A DNA stretch of 30,940 nt from Acholeplasmataceae bacterium UBA2284 (GTDB lineage Bacteria > Bacillota_I > Bacilli_A > Acholeplasmatales > Acholeplasmataceae): NCBI GenBank assembly GCA_002345705.1, contig DDWO01000004.1:21113-52052 (forward strand). The letters run 5' to 3'. Every line of letters starts with the position of its first letter. The first letter of the stretch is position 1. Both the position numbers and the translations under genes were made by a program. Of this stretch, positions 23,595-30,940 are shown piece after piece. Below the pieces are notes generated by a model. It was given only the letters and a program-made list of their open reading frames with translations, made no database searches and was not told the origin of the DNA.

Positions 23595-24334
23595 TTCGCT
23601 ATGAAAGATCTAAAGGATTGACTGACTTAACAACACATTATTGCCCAGGCTGTACACATGGTATTCTTCATAAATTAGTAGCTGAAGTGCTAGATGAACT
23701 CGAGCTTTGTGATAATACAGTAGGTGTTGCATCTGTTGGCTGTTCAGTATTTTCATATGAATACTTCAATACAGATTTCCAACAAGCTCCACATGGTAGA
23801 GCTTGTGCAGTAGCAACAGGTATTAAACGTGTTTTACCAGATCGCATTGTGTTTACTTATCAAGGTGATGGTGACCTAGGATCAATTGGTATTGCAGAAG
23901 CTATTCACGCTGCAAATCGTGGTGAAAATATCACTGTAATCCTAGCGAATAACGCAACTTATGGTATGACTGGTGGACAAATGGCACCTACAACATTAAT
24001 TGGACAGGTTTCAACAACCTCTCAACAAGGAAGAAACCTAGAGAGTCATGGTGCACCACTTCGAATTTCTGAAATATTCAGTCAAATCGAATCTGCAGCA
24101 TACGTAGAACGTGTATCTTTACACGATATTGCAAATATTAGAAAAGCTAAAAAAGCGATTAAAAAAGCATTCACTTACCAGATTGAAAAGAAGGGCTTTA
24201 CTTTAATTGAAGTCGTTTCAACCTGCCCAGTCAACTGGGGTATGAAGCCTAAACAAGCACTCGATTGGGCTAAGGACAATATGATTCCAATCTACCCTCT
24301 TGGTGTTTATAAGGATGTGGATGAACATGATTAG
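23591..24334 (+). CDS. 2-oxoacid:ferredoxin oxidoreductase beta subunit (TPP-binding)
   Basis: A 247-residue beta subunit carrying the thiamine pyrophosphate site: YCPGCTHG near the N-terminus, the G92-D-G94-D-L-G motif followed by LANNATYGMTGGQMAPTT, which give the Mg-TPP ligands, and the SVGCSVF segment with a conserved Cys. It oxidises the 2-oxoacid decarboxylated on TPP and passes electrons to the delta subunit. The start overlaps the alpha gene's stop by four bases, and its end overlaps the gamma gene by eight. Coexpression with delta, alpha and gamma is thus translationally coupled throughout. Confidence 0.93.
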   Translation: MIRYERSKGLTDLTTHYCPGCTHGILHKLVAEVLDELELCDNTVGVASVGCSVFSYEYFNTDFQQAPHGRACAVATGIKRVLPDRIVFTYQGDGDLGSIGIAEAIHAANRGENITVILANNATYGMTGGQMAPTTLIGQVSTTSQQGRNLESHGAPLRISEIFSQIESAAYVERVSLHDIANIRKAKKAIKKAFTYQIEKKGFTLIEVVSTCPVNWGMKPKQALDWAKDNMIPIYPLGVYKDVDEHD

Positions 24335-24863
24335 AACAATTCGCATTTCTGGTTTTGGTGGACAAGGTGTTATGCTTACTGGTCAGCTATTAGCCTATGC
24401 AGCAAACGAACAAGGCTTATATAGTTTATGGGTGCCAACCTATGGTCCTGAAACGCGTGGTGGTACAGCAAATTGCTCAATTACCATTAGTGATAAGCCA
24501 ATTTACTCACCAGTATTCAAAAATTCAGATGATTTACTCGCATTTAATGAGCCTTCACTTGCTAAGTTTGGTAATAAAATCAAAAAGGGTGGAAATGTAT
24601 TCTTCAATTCGTCCTTGACCAAGCATGAGTTTAATAATGCTGAAGCTAATATATATGCAGTACCTATGACTGAGCTTGCTCAATCACTAGATAAGCTTCA
24701 AGTAGCGAATATGGTGATGCTAGGTGCATATTTAAAAAAGGTTGATATTTTCAAGGAAGAAGTGATTATCAAATCGCTAAAATACTTCCTAGGAGAGAAA
24801 AAAGTAGGTATGCTACCAATCAATCAAAAGGCATTATCGATCGGATACGAATCGGTTTCATAA
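24327..24863 (+). CDS. 2-oxoacid:ferredoxin oxidoreductase gamma subunit
   Basis: A 178-residue gamma subunit with the family opening IRISGFGGQGVMLTGQLLA and the WVPTYGPETRGGTANCSI segment seen in KorC/VorC proteins. It completes the alpha-beta-gamma-delta enzyme. Start: ATG 24327 is preferred because family members begin M-x-R-x-IRIxGFGGQG; ATG 24321, two codons earlier, with AAGGA at 24311-24315, is nearly as good. It overlaps the beta gene. The operon ends at the hairpin at 24870-24912. Confidence 0.9.
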   Translation: MIRTIRISGFGGQGVMLTGQLLAYAANEQGLYSLWVPTYGPETRGGTANCSITISDKPIYSPVFKNSDDLLAFNEPSLAKFGNKIKKGGNVFFNSSLTKHEFNNAEANIYAVPMTELAQSLDKLQVANMVMLGAYLKKVDIFKEEVIIKSLKYFLGEKKVGMLPINQKALSIGYESVS

Positions 24864-24869
24864 TTAATC

Positions 24870-24917
24870 AAAAGGAAAACACAATGATGATAAAAAATCA
24901 GGTTTTCCTTTTTTTGT
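24870..24917 (+). terminator. Terminator of the LeuDH-VOR operon
   Basis: AAAAGGAAAAC (24870-24880) with GTTTTCCTTTT (24902-24912), 21-nt loop, then more T. The 11-bp stem has a rather long loop. Confidence 0.8.
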
Positions 24918-24946
24918 TTATTATGAATTTATTGTTGTCTATTATA

Positions 24947-24961
24947 TCGTACGATGTACGA
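24947..24961. promoter_or_regulatory. Small palindrome upstream of the pectate lyase promoter
   Basis: TCGTAC-GAT-GTACGA (24947-24961), 28 bp before the -35. A possible operator for a second regulator; short and unsupported otherwise. Confidence 0.35.
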
Positions 24962-24988
24962 ATTTTGACCCTTTTCTTAGAAAAAGAA

Positions 24989-25017
24989 TTGACTTGAGGA
25001 AAATTTTAAAGTATATT
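24989..25017 (+). promoter_or_regulatory. Consensus promoter of the pectate lyase lipoprotein gene
   Basis: -35 TTGACT (24989-24994), 17-bp spacer, -10 TATATT (25012-25017); TSS about 25024. Confidence 0.8.
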
Positions 25018-25021
25018 GTGG

Positions 25022-25036
25022 TTGAAAGCGGTTACT
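25022..25036 (+). promoter_or_regulatory. Cre site in the pectate lyase leader
   Basis: TTGAAAGCGGTTACT matches WTGNAANCGNWNNCW at every position. It starts at the predicted transcription start, a position where CcpA blocks initiation. It overlaps a 7-bp inverted repeat, GTTGAAA (25021-25027) with TTTCAAC (25044-25050). Confidence 0.7.
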
Positions 25037-25079
25037 TTTTAAATTTCAACAACCGTGCAACACACATCAAGGAGATCAA

Positions 25080-28000
25080 ATGAAAAGAAAAATATTATGG
25101 ATCATGATAATAGCATTCAGCTTCCTAATGGTTGGCTGTCAAAGTAATCTGAGTGAATCAGAAATAGAAGGCATTTTAAATGATGCTTCAGCCACAATTA
25201 TCATTCCACAAACAACTACAGAAAATATGACTTTACCAGAATCAACAACTTTTGACACACATGAAATTTCGATTTCTTGGTCCTCGAGTCAGGATACATA
25301 TTTAACAAATAAAGGTGTCATTACACGTCCTTTATTTAGTGCTGGAAATCAAAGCATCACGTTAACAGCAACCTTCACCTTAGAGGGTATTTCAATTCAA
25401 AAAATCTATCAGGTTACAGTTGTAGCTTTACCAGAAGAAGTCATTGATACCTATGAGGTCACGTTTAATACGAACGGTGGATCTTTAATCAACAAGCTAG
25501 AAGGTATTACTTCAGGCTCATCCATTGATGCTCCTATTGCTCCTGTTAAAGATAATTTTATCTTTGAAGGCTGGTATAAGGATAGTCAATTATTAACTGC
25601 CTGGAATTTCAATACCGACAAGGTTACATTAAATGTAACACTATACGCGAAGTGGTCAGCAGTTGTTATAGATAGCTACACGGTGACCTTCGAATCTAAT
25701 GGCGGAACCTTAATTTCTTCTCTTACAAATATTGAATTCAATGCAGTGATTAGTGAGCCAATCCAACCAACTAAGGATGGATATGTGTTTATAGGCTGGT
25801 TTAAGGATTCTAATTTCAATAACACATGGATCTTTGATACAGATCAGGTAATTGATCATATAACCCTTTATGCAAAATGGGAAGAAAATATTGAAGAAAC
25901 ATACACATTGACCTTCGATTCAAAAGGTGGAACGATGGTTTCATCAATTACGAATATTCAAGGAGGAACAACAGTCTCTAAGCCAAGCAATCCAACAAAG
26001 GATGGCTATGATTTTATTGGCTGGTTTACCGATATCAATTTAACAACTGAGTTCTTATTTTCTACCCCAATCATCGAAAACCTAACTCTTTATGCAAAAT
26101 GGGAGGAAATTGTTCTAGAGGGTAGTCCAATCACGACTGCAGAACAGTTCAATACGATTGTTACCACACATAATTCAGGTGGTATATTCTATCTTGCAAA
26201 TGATATAGATTTTGCTCTTCATAGTTGGGTTTATACAAGCTTCAATTTCAAGGGAACAATCAATGGGAACGGTAAGACCATTTCAAACCTAACCATCAAT
26301 GGTGGAGATCGAAGTGGAGTATTTACCCGCGTCAATAATGCAACCATTTATAATCTGACCTTAGATAACGTCAATGTTATTTCTACAGCAAGAGCAGGCA
26401 TACTAGTTGGTGAAGTCGATGGTACGAATGTTAAAATTCACGATATTCGAATTATGAATTCATCAGTTAAGGGGAATAGCTCCAATGGAGTTGGTGGATT
26501 AATCGGATATACAAAAAATGGCTTTATTGTTGATGTCAATCGAATCATTATCGAAGATTCAACAGTAGAAAACACAAATACTGGAGCAGGTGCCTTAATT
26601 GGTAGAACAGCAAGTGGTGTTATAACAATTGAGGATATCAATATTAAAAACGTATCCGTACAAGCCTCCAATCGCGTTGGTGGAATATATGGTCATTTAA
26701 GTGGAACCATCGAATTATCTATCAATCGAGCAGTTATTGATGTCAATTTGATTGGTGGAAGTAATCTTGGTGGTGTGATTGGACTCAATGAAGTGGACTC
26801 AATTACGTCAGCTAAAAATATTTTACTAACAGGCTCTATTACAAGTAGCGGAACAAATATCGGTCATCTATCTGGAGATAAAAACATCCAGACAGTTGAA
26901 AATATATACGCAGTCAATTTCCAAATCACCGGAACTTTAAATAAGCAAAATTTAAGCAGTGAATATGTATACAGCTCATTGGATTCAATAAACCTGGATT
27001 GGTGGGCAGATCATCTACCAGAATTTACACTTAATGGTGTTTGGTACTATCAAGATCAAATGTATCATCTTCTAGGAAATAGCTATATTCCAAAAAATAG
27101 TATTGCAGTGACACTTGTTTTATCTCACGGTATGACAAATCAAATCATTTATGTGAAAGAAAATACTGTGATGAGTGAACCACTTAGTCCAACCCATTAT
27201 GGATTTGAGTTTATTGGATGGTATTTAGATCAAGAGTACACTACTCCATATTTATTCACTGATATCATTGAAAATCCGATATCACTTTATGCAAAATGGG
27301 AAGCACTACCTACCTATAATGTAACTGTTGATGGAAACACTCAAGTCATCATCGAAAACGGTTTAGCGATTAAGCCTTTAGACCCAGTACAAATCGGTAA
27401 AATCTTTGTAGGTTGGTTTGTAGGTCTAGAACCATTTGACTTTAATACACCAATTACTACAGATTTAGCAATTGATGCCAAATTTATCGATGCAGCAAGC
27501 TATACCATTACCTTTAACAGCATGGGTGGATCTGAGGTAACATCATTAAACTTCTATGAAAATCAAAAAATAACTCAGCTTCCTAAGCCATCTAAGGACT
27601 TATACAGATTTAGCAATTGGTATTTAGACCAGGAGCTAACCATTCTTTTCAATCAAGAGTATCTTGAATCCTCAATCACTTTATACGCAAAGTATGTACT
27701 TTTAGGAGAAGTTATTTTTGAAGAAGATTTTAATTACGAGGTTGGCACAAATCTATCCAATACAGTATGGACAGAAATGAAAACCGGTAGTGCAGTCATC
27801 AGTGAAGCAAATACACTAAAATTAACAGAGCAAGCCACTGAAGCGACATTCGAACAGCCACTATCTGCACTTGCAGATGGAAGATATGTTTTAGTCTTTG
27901 ATTTCAAGCAAGGTATTGGTGGTGCAGCATTCACCATTGAAATGATTCATAATACAACAAGAGTATTTACAGTTGGTGCCAATCGTGCAAACCGTTATAC

Positions 28001-29981
28001 ATATCGTAATGCTGATGGCTCTGAAACTGCAGTGAATGCTTCATTAATGAGTGTAACTCCAAACGTTTACCATAGAGCAATCATTATCTTTGATACAGAA
28101 TATGACATTTACAAGTATTTTATTTTAATAAATGATGAAATTATTGAAGTGACTCCAACAGGTGGAGTTGGCTTTGCAAGTGACCTAGATATTACAAAAA
28201 TAAGAATCCGTATTGTAGGTCATAATAACGTACCATCAACTGATCCTACAACATATATTAAAAATATACTCGTTGAATCCAGTAGTGAAACTGAAAACGG
28301 AAAATCTTCATTTGATCCAGAGGAACCAATAGATTACGAAGTTCTTGTCAATGAAATCTATAATCAATTATCGATTCCTTTCGCAAATGACATTCGTTCC
28401 AATATTATCCTACCCTCAAGTATTTCAAATGTTGGAATCACTTGGGTGTCATCAAATCCAGATGTTGTTAGCCATACTGGCATCGTCACAAGAGACGATA
28501 CAGATGATATCCATGTAAGCTTAACAGCGACCATTTCTAAGGCAGGGTATACACAAGTTAAAGAAATTGAAGTCTTAGTCAAATCACAGCTAACAGCAGT
28601 TATATTTGAGGAAGAAGACTATCAATTAACAGGATTCGCTTTATCTCATGTATCCATACCTAATCTAGTTGAAGGACAACCAGGATATTATGTAGCAAAC
28701 AATGAAATAGAATTTATGAACGCGATTAATGCTGAAAATAGCGCATCGCAGGGTACAACAGCAGCTAGAATTATCGAAGTACGTGCAGATTTGAACCTAG
28801 GATATTTAGAAATGTTTAATCAATATGGAACTATTAGAAACCTAGAATCACATGCAACTCCAAAGATGCATCCAATTTTGAAGCAAACAGGTGTTGGAAA
28901 AATCGTAATTCAAGATCGTGATGGGTCCAATAGTAAATACCATGAAGGATTAGTCATCTTCTCAAATAGCGGACATACAATTAAACACGCAGCATTCACT
29001 ATTAAGCGTGCAAATAATATAGTGATTAGAAACCTAAAGTTTGATGAGCTGTGGGAATGGGATGAAGCGACGAAGGGTGATTACGATTCTAATGACTGGG
29101 ATTACTTCACATTAGATACCATTGATGGTATATGGTTTGATCATATCGAGCTTGGTAAAGCCTATGATGGTCTAATAGATTTTAAAGCTGGTAGCACCTT
29201 GGATGCTACTGTAAAAAATGCAACATTCTCTTATATGAAGCTTGTCTTTGAGCCCAATCAATTTATCGAAGCCCAATTTAATTATCTCGAAGCCAATCGT
29301 TCGTCCTACAATTATTACAACACAATGAGAAATGCAGGTATGTCAAAGGAAGAAATCATGGAATTAAACAGCTTCCAGAAAAAAGGATTCCTTTTAGGTG
29401 GTTCGTCACTCAGAGTTGGAAATGTATTTACACTGACGATTTATAACAGCTATGTTAAAAATCTGCAGGACCGATTCCCTAGACTTCGCGGTGGTGATGT
29501 TCACTTATTCAATAATATTTATGATGCAACTGATGTTTATGAAATGAGAAACTACGTTAGAGACGCTTATCCGGCGTTATTTGCACAATCCCAATATAAT
29601 AGGCAACTAACAAATCAAGCGCTTGTAACGACCGAAAATGGGGCAATACTCATGGAAAACTCAATCATTCGAGGTGTTACACAAGTGATTAAATCGAATC
29701 AGGTCAATTCTGATCATCCAACCATGACAGGAAAATATAAAGTAATTGACAGCCTATATGTATTAGGAGACTATACTTTCTATGGGTCATCCGAGGACGA
29801 TGGAACGCCATTTATTAGATCCAACTCAGAGCCTATATTACCTTTTTCATGGACAACTATAACAGAGTTGCCATATTCAAATTATCGACTTGTTCCAATC
29901 AACATCCTAGAAGCCTATCTTGATTCTGCAATTCTTGGAGCAACAGATGAACCTTTTGATTGGTTATCACTCAATGGCTAA
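25080..29981 (+). CDS. Giant modular lipoprotein with C-terminal PL1-like pectate lyase
   Basis: A 1633-residue secreted lipoprotein (lipobox MVGC20). Order: atrophied Ig-like domain (about 40-116, ISWSSS...VITRP); three InlB/Flg_new repeats (about 124-341), each ending LYAKW; a GLUG-like beta-helical region (about 350-650, INGNGKTISNL); three further InlB-type repeats, one degenerate (about 675-870); a jelly-roll, laminin-G-like region (about 875-1065, FEEDFNYEVGTNLSNTVW); a second atrophied Ig domain (about 1085-1170, ITWVSSNPDVV); and a PL1-like pectate lyase domain (about 1185-1633) with IWFDHIELG, DGLIDFKAGS and RFPRLRGGDVHLFNN, the last including the Arg typical of PL1 catalysis. AAGGAGA sets ATG 25080. 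Expected role: cell-surface cleavage of pectin-like polysaccharide, with the repeats as spacers or binding modules. Catabolite control by the cre site is likely. Confidence 0.88.
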   Translation: MKRKILWIMIIAFSFLMVGCQSNLSESEIEGILNDASATIIIPQTTTENMTLPESTTFDTHEISISWSSSQDTYLTNKGVITRPLFSAGNQSITLTATFTLEGISIQKIYQVTVVALPEEVIDTYEVTFNTNGGSLINKLEGITSGSSIDAPIAPVKDNFIFEGWYKDSQLLTAWNFNTDKVTLNVTLYAKWSAVVIDSYTVTFESNGGTLISSLTNIEFNAVISEPIQPTKDGYVFIGWFKDSNFNNTWIFDTDQVIDHITLYAKWEENIEETYTLTFDSKGGTMVSSITNIQGGTTVSKPSNPTKDGYDFIGWFTDINLTTEFLFSTPIIENLTLYAKWEEIVLEGSPITTAEQFNTIVTTHNSGGIFYLANDIDFALHSWVYTSFNFKGTINGNGKTISNLTINGGDRSGVFTRVNNATIYNLTLDNVNVISTARAGILVGEVDGTNVKIHDIRIMNSSVKGNSSNGVGGLIGYTKNGFIVDVNRIIIEDSTVENTNTGAGALIGRTASGVITIEDINIKNVSVQASNRVGGIYGHLSGTIELSINRAVIDVNLIGGSNLGGVIGLNEVDSITSAKNILLTGSITSSGTNIGHLSGDKNIQTVENIYAVNFQITGTLNKQNLSSEYVYSSLDSINLDWWADHLPEFTLNGVWYYQDQMYHLLGNSYIPKNSIAVTLVLSHGMTNQIIYVKENTVMSEPLSPTHYGFEFIGWYLDQEYTTPYLFTDIIENPISLYAKWEALPTYNVTVDGNTQVIIENGLAIKPLDPVQIGKIFVGWFVGLEPFDFNTPITTDLAIDAKFIDAASYTITFNSMGGSEVTSLNFYENQKITQLPKPSKDLYRFSNWYLDQELTILFNQEYLESSITLYAKYVLLGEVIFEEDFNYEVGTNLSNTVWTEMKTGSAVISEANTLKLTEQATEATFEQPLSALADGRYVLVFDFKQGIGGAAFTIEMIHNTTRVFTVGANRANRYTYRNADGSETAVNASLMSVTPNVYHRAIIIFDTEYDIYKYFILINDEIIEVTPTGGVGFASDLDITKIRIRIVGHNNVPSTDPTTYIKNILVESSSETENGKSSFDPEEPIDYEVLVNEIYNQLSIPFANDIRSNIILPSSISNVGITWVSSNPDVVSHTGIVTRDDTDDIHVSLTATISKAGYTQVKEIEVLVKSQLTAVIFEEEDYQLTGFALSHVSIPNLVEGQPGYYVANNEIEFMNAINAENSASQGTTAARIIEVRADLNLGYLEMFNQYGTIRNLESHATPKMHPILKQTGVGKIVIQDRDGSNSKYHEGLVIFSNSGHTIKHAAFTIKRANNIVIRNLKFDELWEWDEATKGDYDSNDWDYFTLDTIDGIWFDHIELGKAYDGLIDFKAGSTLDATVKNATFSYMKLVFEPNQFIEAQFNYLEANRSSYNYYNTMRNAGMSKEEIMELNSFQKKGFLLGGSSLRVGNVFTLTIYNSYVKNLQDRFPRLRGGDVHLFNNIYDATDVYEMRNYVRDAYPALFAQSQYNRQLTNQALVTTENGAILMENSIIRGVTQVIKSNQVNSDHPTMTGKYKVIDSLYVLGDYTFYGSSEDDGTPFIRSNSEPILPFSWTTITELPYSNYRLVPINILEAYLDSAILGATDEPFDWLSLNG
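25449..26102 (+). repeat. Three tandem InlB/Flg_new coding repeats
   Basis: About 70-residue units at 25449-25655, 25677-25880 and 25902-26102, each with xVTFxxxGG, PxKDxxxFxGW(Y/F)xD and LYAKW. Their DNA has diverged, so they are old duplications. Confidence 0.88.
27103..27690 (+). repeat. Second block of InlB-type coding repeats
   Basis: Units at about 27103-27299 (ending LYAKW), 27317-27486 (degenerate, ending IDAKF) and 27500-27690 (ending LYAKY). Separated from the first block by the GLUG-like region. Confidence 0.75.
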
Positions 29982-30015
29982 CATTGAGTAAATATAATAA
30001 ATTTTAGGAGGAAAT

Positions 30016-30940
30016 ATGAAGAAAAGCTTTATAAAATTTTTAATGGTACCAATTGTATTTCTTATGGTGATTTTTATCACAGCTTGTGGTGAGACGGATT
30101 ATACGGAAGCCTTAAATGATGCTAAAAATGATTTAACAATTCAATATGCATCTACAGATTCTATTTTACACGTCACATCAAATTTAACATTACCTTCAGT
30201 AATCAATGGACTTGATGTAACATGGTCTAGCGGAAATACTGCAGTGATTAGTAATACTGGTGTCGTGACCAGACCTGCAGCAGATACTCCAGTTTTATTA
30301 ATAGCAACTATCTCAGCTGGCGATAGTTCAGTCACAAAAGTTTTTACATTGATGGTGAAGGCAGTTCCTGTTGTAACATACTCTGTTACATTTAGTGTTG
30401 ACGGTGGTTCAGCGGTTTCTAGTCAAACTGTTGTTTCAGGAGCTAAGGCTACGCTACCAACTGCACCAACTAAGGCAGGATTTACATTTGTTGGCTGGTA
30501 TAAAGAATCAGCGTTAACCAATGCGTGGGTGTTTGCTACAGATACAGTTAGTGCAAATACAACTTTATATGCAAAATGGGAAGCAGTTTTATACACAGTG
30601 ACCTTTGAAACCAGTGGTGGTTCAGCAGTAGCAGCATTAACAAATGTAGCTAGTGGCGCGACAATTACTGCACCAACAGCACCAACAAAAGATCATTATA
30701 CATTTGATGGCTGGTATAAGGAAGCTGAATTAACTAACAGCTTTGTATTTGCAACTGACACTGTTGATGCAAATATCACACTTTATGCAAAATGGACTCC
30801 AATTCATTTCACAGTAGCATTTGAATCAAACGGTGGTTCAGCAGTAGCAGCATTAACAAATGTAGCTAGTGGCGCGACAATTACTGCACCAACAGCACCA
30901 ACAAAAGATCATTATACATTTGATGGCTGGTATAAGGAAG
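30016..30940 (+). CDS. InlB-repeat lipoprotein (partial, runs off the window)
   Basis: 308 codons are visible. The signal peptide ends at lipobox ITAC24. An atrophied Ig-like domain follows (about 45-115, DVTWSSGN...GVVTRPA), then InlB/Flg_new repeats of 72 residues: one complete at about 30377-30579, one at 30589-30795 and a third cut off by the end. AGGAGG at 30006-30011 sets ATG 30016, 34 nt after the pectate lyase gene, probably the same transcript. Architecture mirrors the N-terminus of that protein, so the missing C-terminus may also carry a catalytic or binding domain. Repeats 2 and 3 share a 109-bp identical stretch. What it binds or cuts cannot be said from this part. Confidence 0.85.
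   Translation, partial: MKKSFIKFLMVPIVFLMVIFITACGETDYTEALNDAKNDLTIQYASTDSILHVTSNLTLPSVINGLDVTWSSGNTAVISNTGVVTRPAADTPVLLIATISAGDSSVTKVFTLMVKAVPVVTYSVTFSVDGGSAVSSQTVVSGAKATLPTAPTKAGFTFVGWYKESALTNAWVFATDTVSANTTLYAKWEAVLYTVTFETSGGSAVAALTNVASGATITAPTAPTKDHYTFDGWYKEAELTNSFVFATDTVDANITLYAKWTPIHFTVAFESNGGSAVAALTNVASGATITAPTAPTKDHYTFDGWYKE
30616..30940 (+). repeat. 109-bp exact direct repeat, period 216 bp
   Basis: Bases 30616-30724 and 30832-30940 are identical in my reading; the second copy is cut by the window end, so it may be longer. Each copy is part of an InlB repeat (72 codons = 216 bp). Exact DNA identity indicates recent duplication or gene conversion. Confidence 0.9.

Noticed and set aside
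30616..30940. CRISPR-like or satellite repeat
   Set aside because: The 216-bp period is a whole number of codons within an open InlB-repeat frame; no short repeat/spacer alternation.
1..30940. Alternative genetic code with UGA as tryptophan
   Set aside because: Several genes end in TGA with correct family length, and tryptophans at conserved sites use TGG.
1..30940. tRNA, rRNA, insertion sequence or prophage genes
   Set aside because: None was recognised on either strand; there is no transposase, integrase or tRNA-like cloverleaf that I could support.

Overview
The window is an AT-rich bacterial segment. TGA is used as a stop (for example at 196-198, 7489-7491 and 22525-22527), Shine-Dalgarno sites are strong AGGAGG types, and secreted proteins are lipoproteins with Gram-positive-style leaders. 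Genes are dense, with gaps mostly under 230 bp and none over 300 bp. The content is anaerobic and fermentative: a multi-subunit [FeFe]-hydrogenase, leucine-type dehydrogenase, a four-subunit ferredoxin-dependent 2-oxoacid oxidoreductase and CcpA-like cre sites. My inference is a low-GC Firmicutes/Mollicutes-border anaerobe that kept the standard code, such as an Acholeplasmatales/Izemoplasmatales or Erysipelotrichia-like organism. The placement is not proven.

Layout. 1-3597: the end of a HydB/NuoF-like subunit, HydA, then a substrate-binding lipoprotein and permease of an ABC importer whose ATPase gene is not in view. 3630-3750: a compact promoter-hairpin-terminator unit that looks like a free-standing small RNA with a seven-C loop. 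3825-6396: two esterase-D-like hydrolases, convergent over a shared terminator, and an aldo/keto reductase. 6526-7491: an XRE regulator with a long PF(M/L)-type repeat domain. 7595-9357: DUF554, DUF1801 and a methyltransferase. 9422-12671: an SDR and a U32 protein. 12712-15635: a CDGSH protein (minus strand), a nucleotidyltransferase, a PI-PLC-like phosphodiesterase and a PgpA-like protein. 15755-18151: a cytosolic hybrid histidine kinase with a full phosphorelay. 18270-20262: msrB, an HSL-type hydrolase and a CAT-like acyltransferase. 20288-21046 (minus): a MerR/TipAS regulator with a textbook 19-bp-spacer autoregulated promoter. 21215-24863: the leucine dehydrogenase plus VOR operon. 25080-end: two large lipoproteins with atrophied Ig and InlB/Flg_new repeats; the first ends in a family PL1-like pectate lyase domain.

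How it fits together. Branched-chain amino acids would be deaminated by the dehydrogenase (NADH) and their 2-oxoacids oxidised by VOR (reduced ferredoxin). The hydrogenase at the left edge is of the type that can dispose of both as H2. Cre-like sites sit just downstream of the -10 elements of both the amino acid operon and the pectate lyase gene, suggesting joint carbon catabolite control of amino acid and polysaccharide use.

The most unusual items are the C7-loop small RNA candidate, whose loop is complementary to the unusual GGGGGGA ribosome-binding site of the HSL hydrolase 15 kb away; the two cre sites; a perfect 20-bp palindrome in front of the dehydrogenase operon; the MerR operator; the alternating-repeat XRE protein; and a 109-bp perfect repeat inside the last lipoprotein gene.
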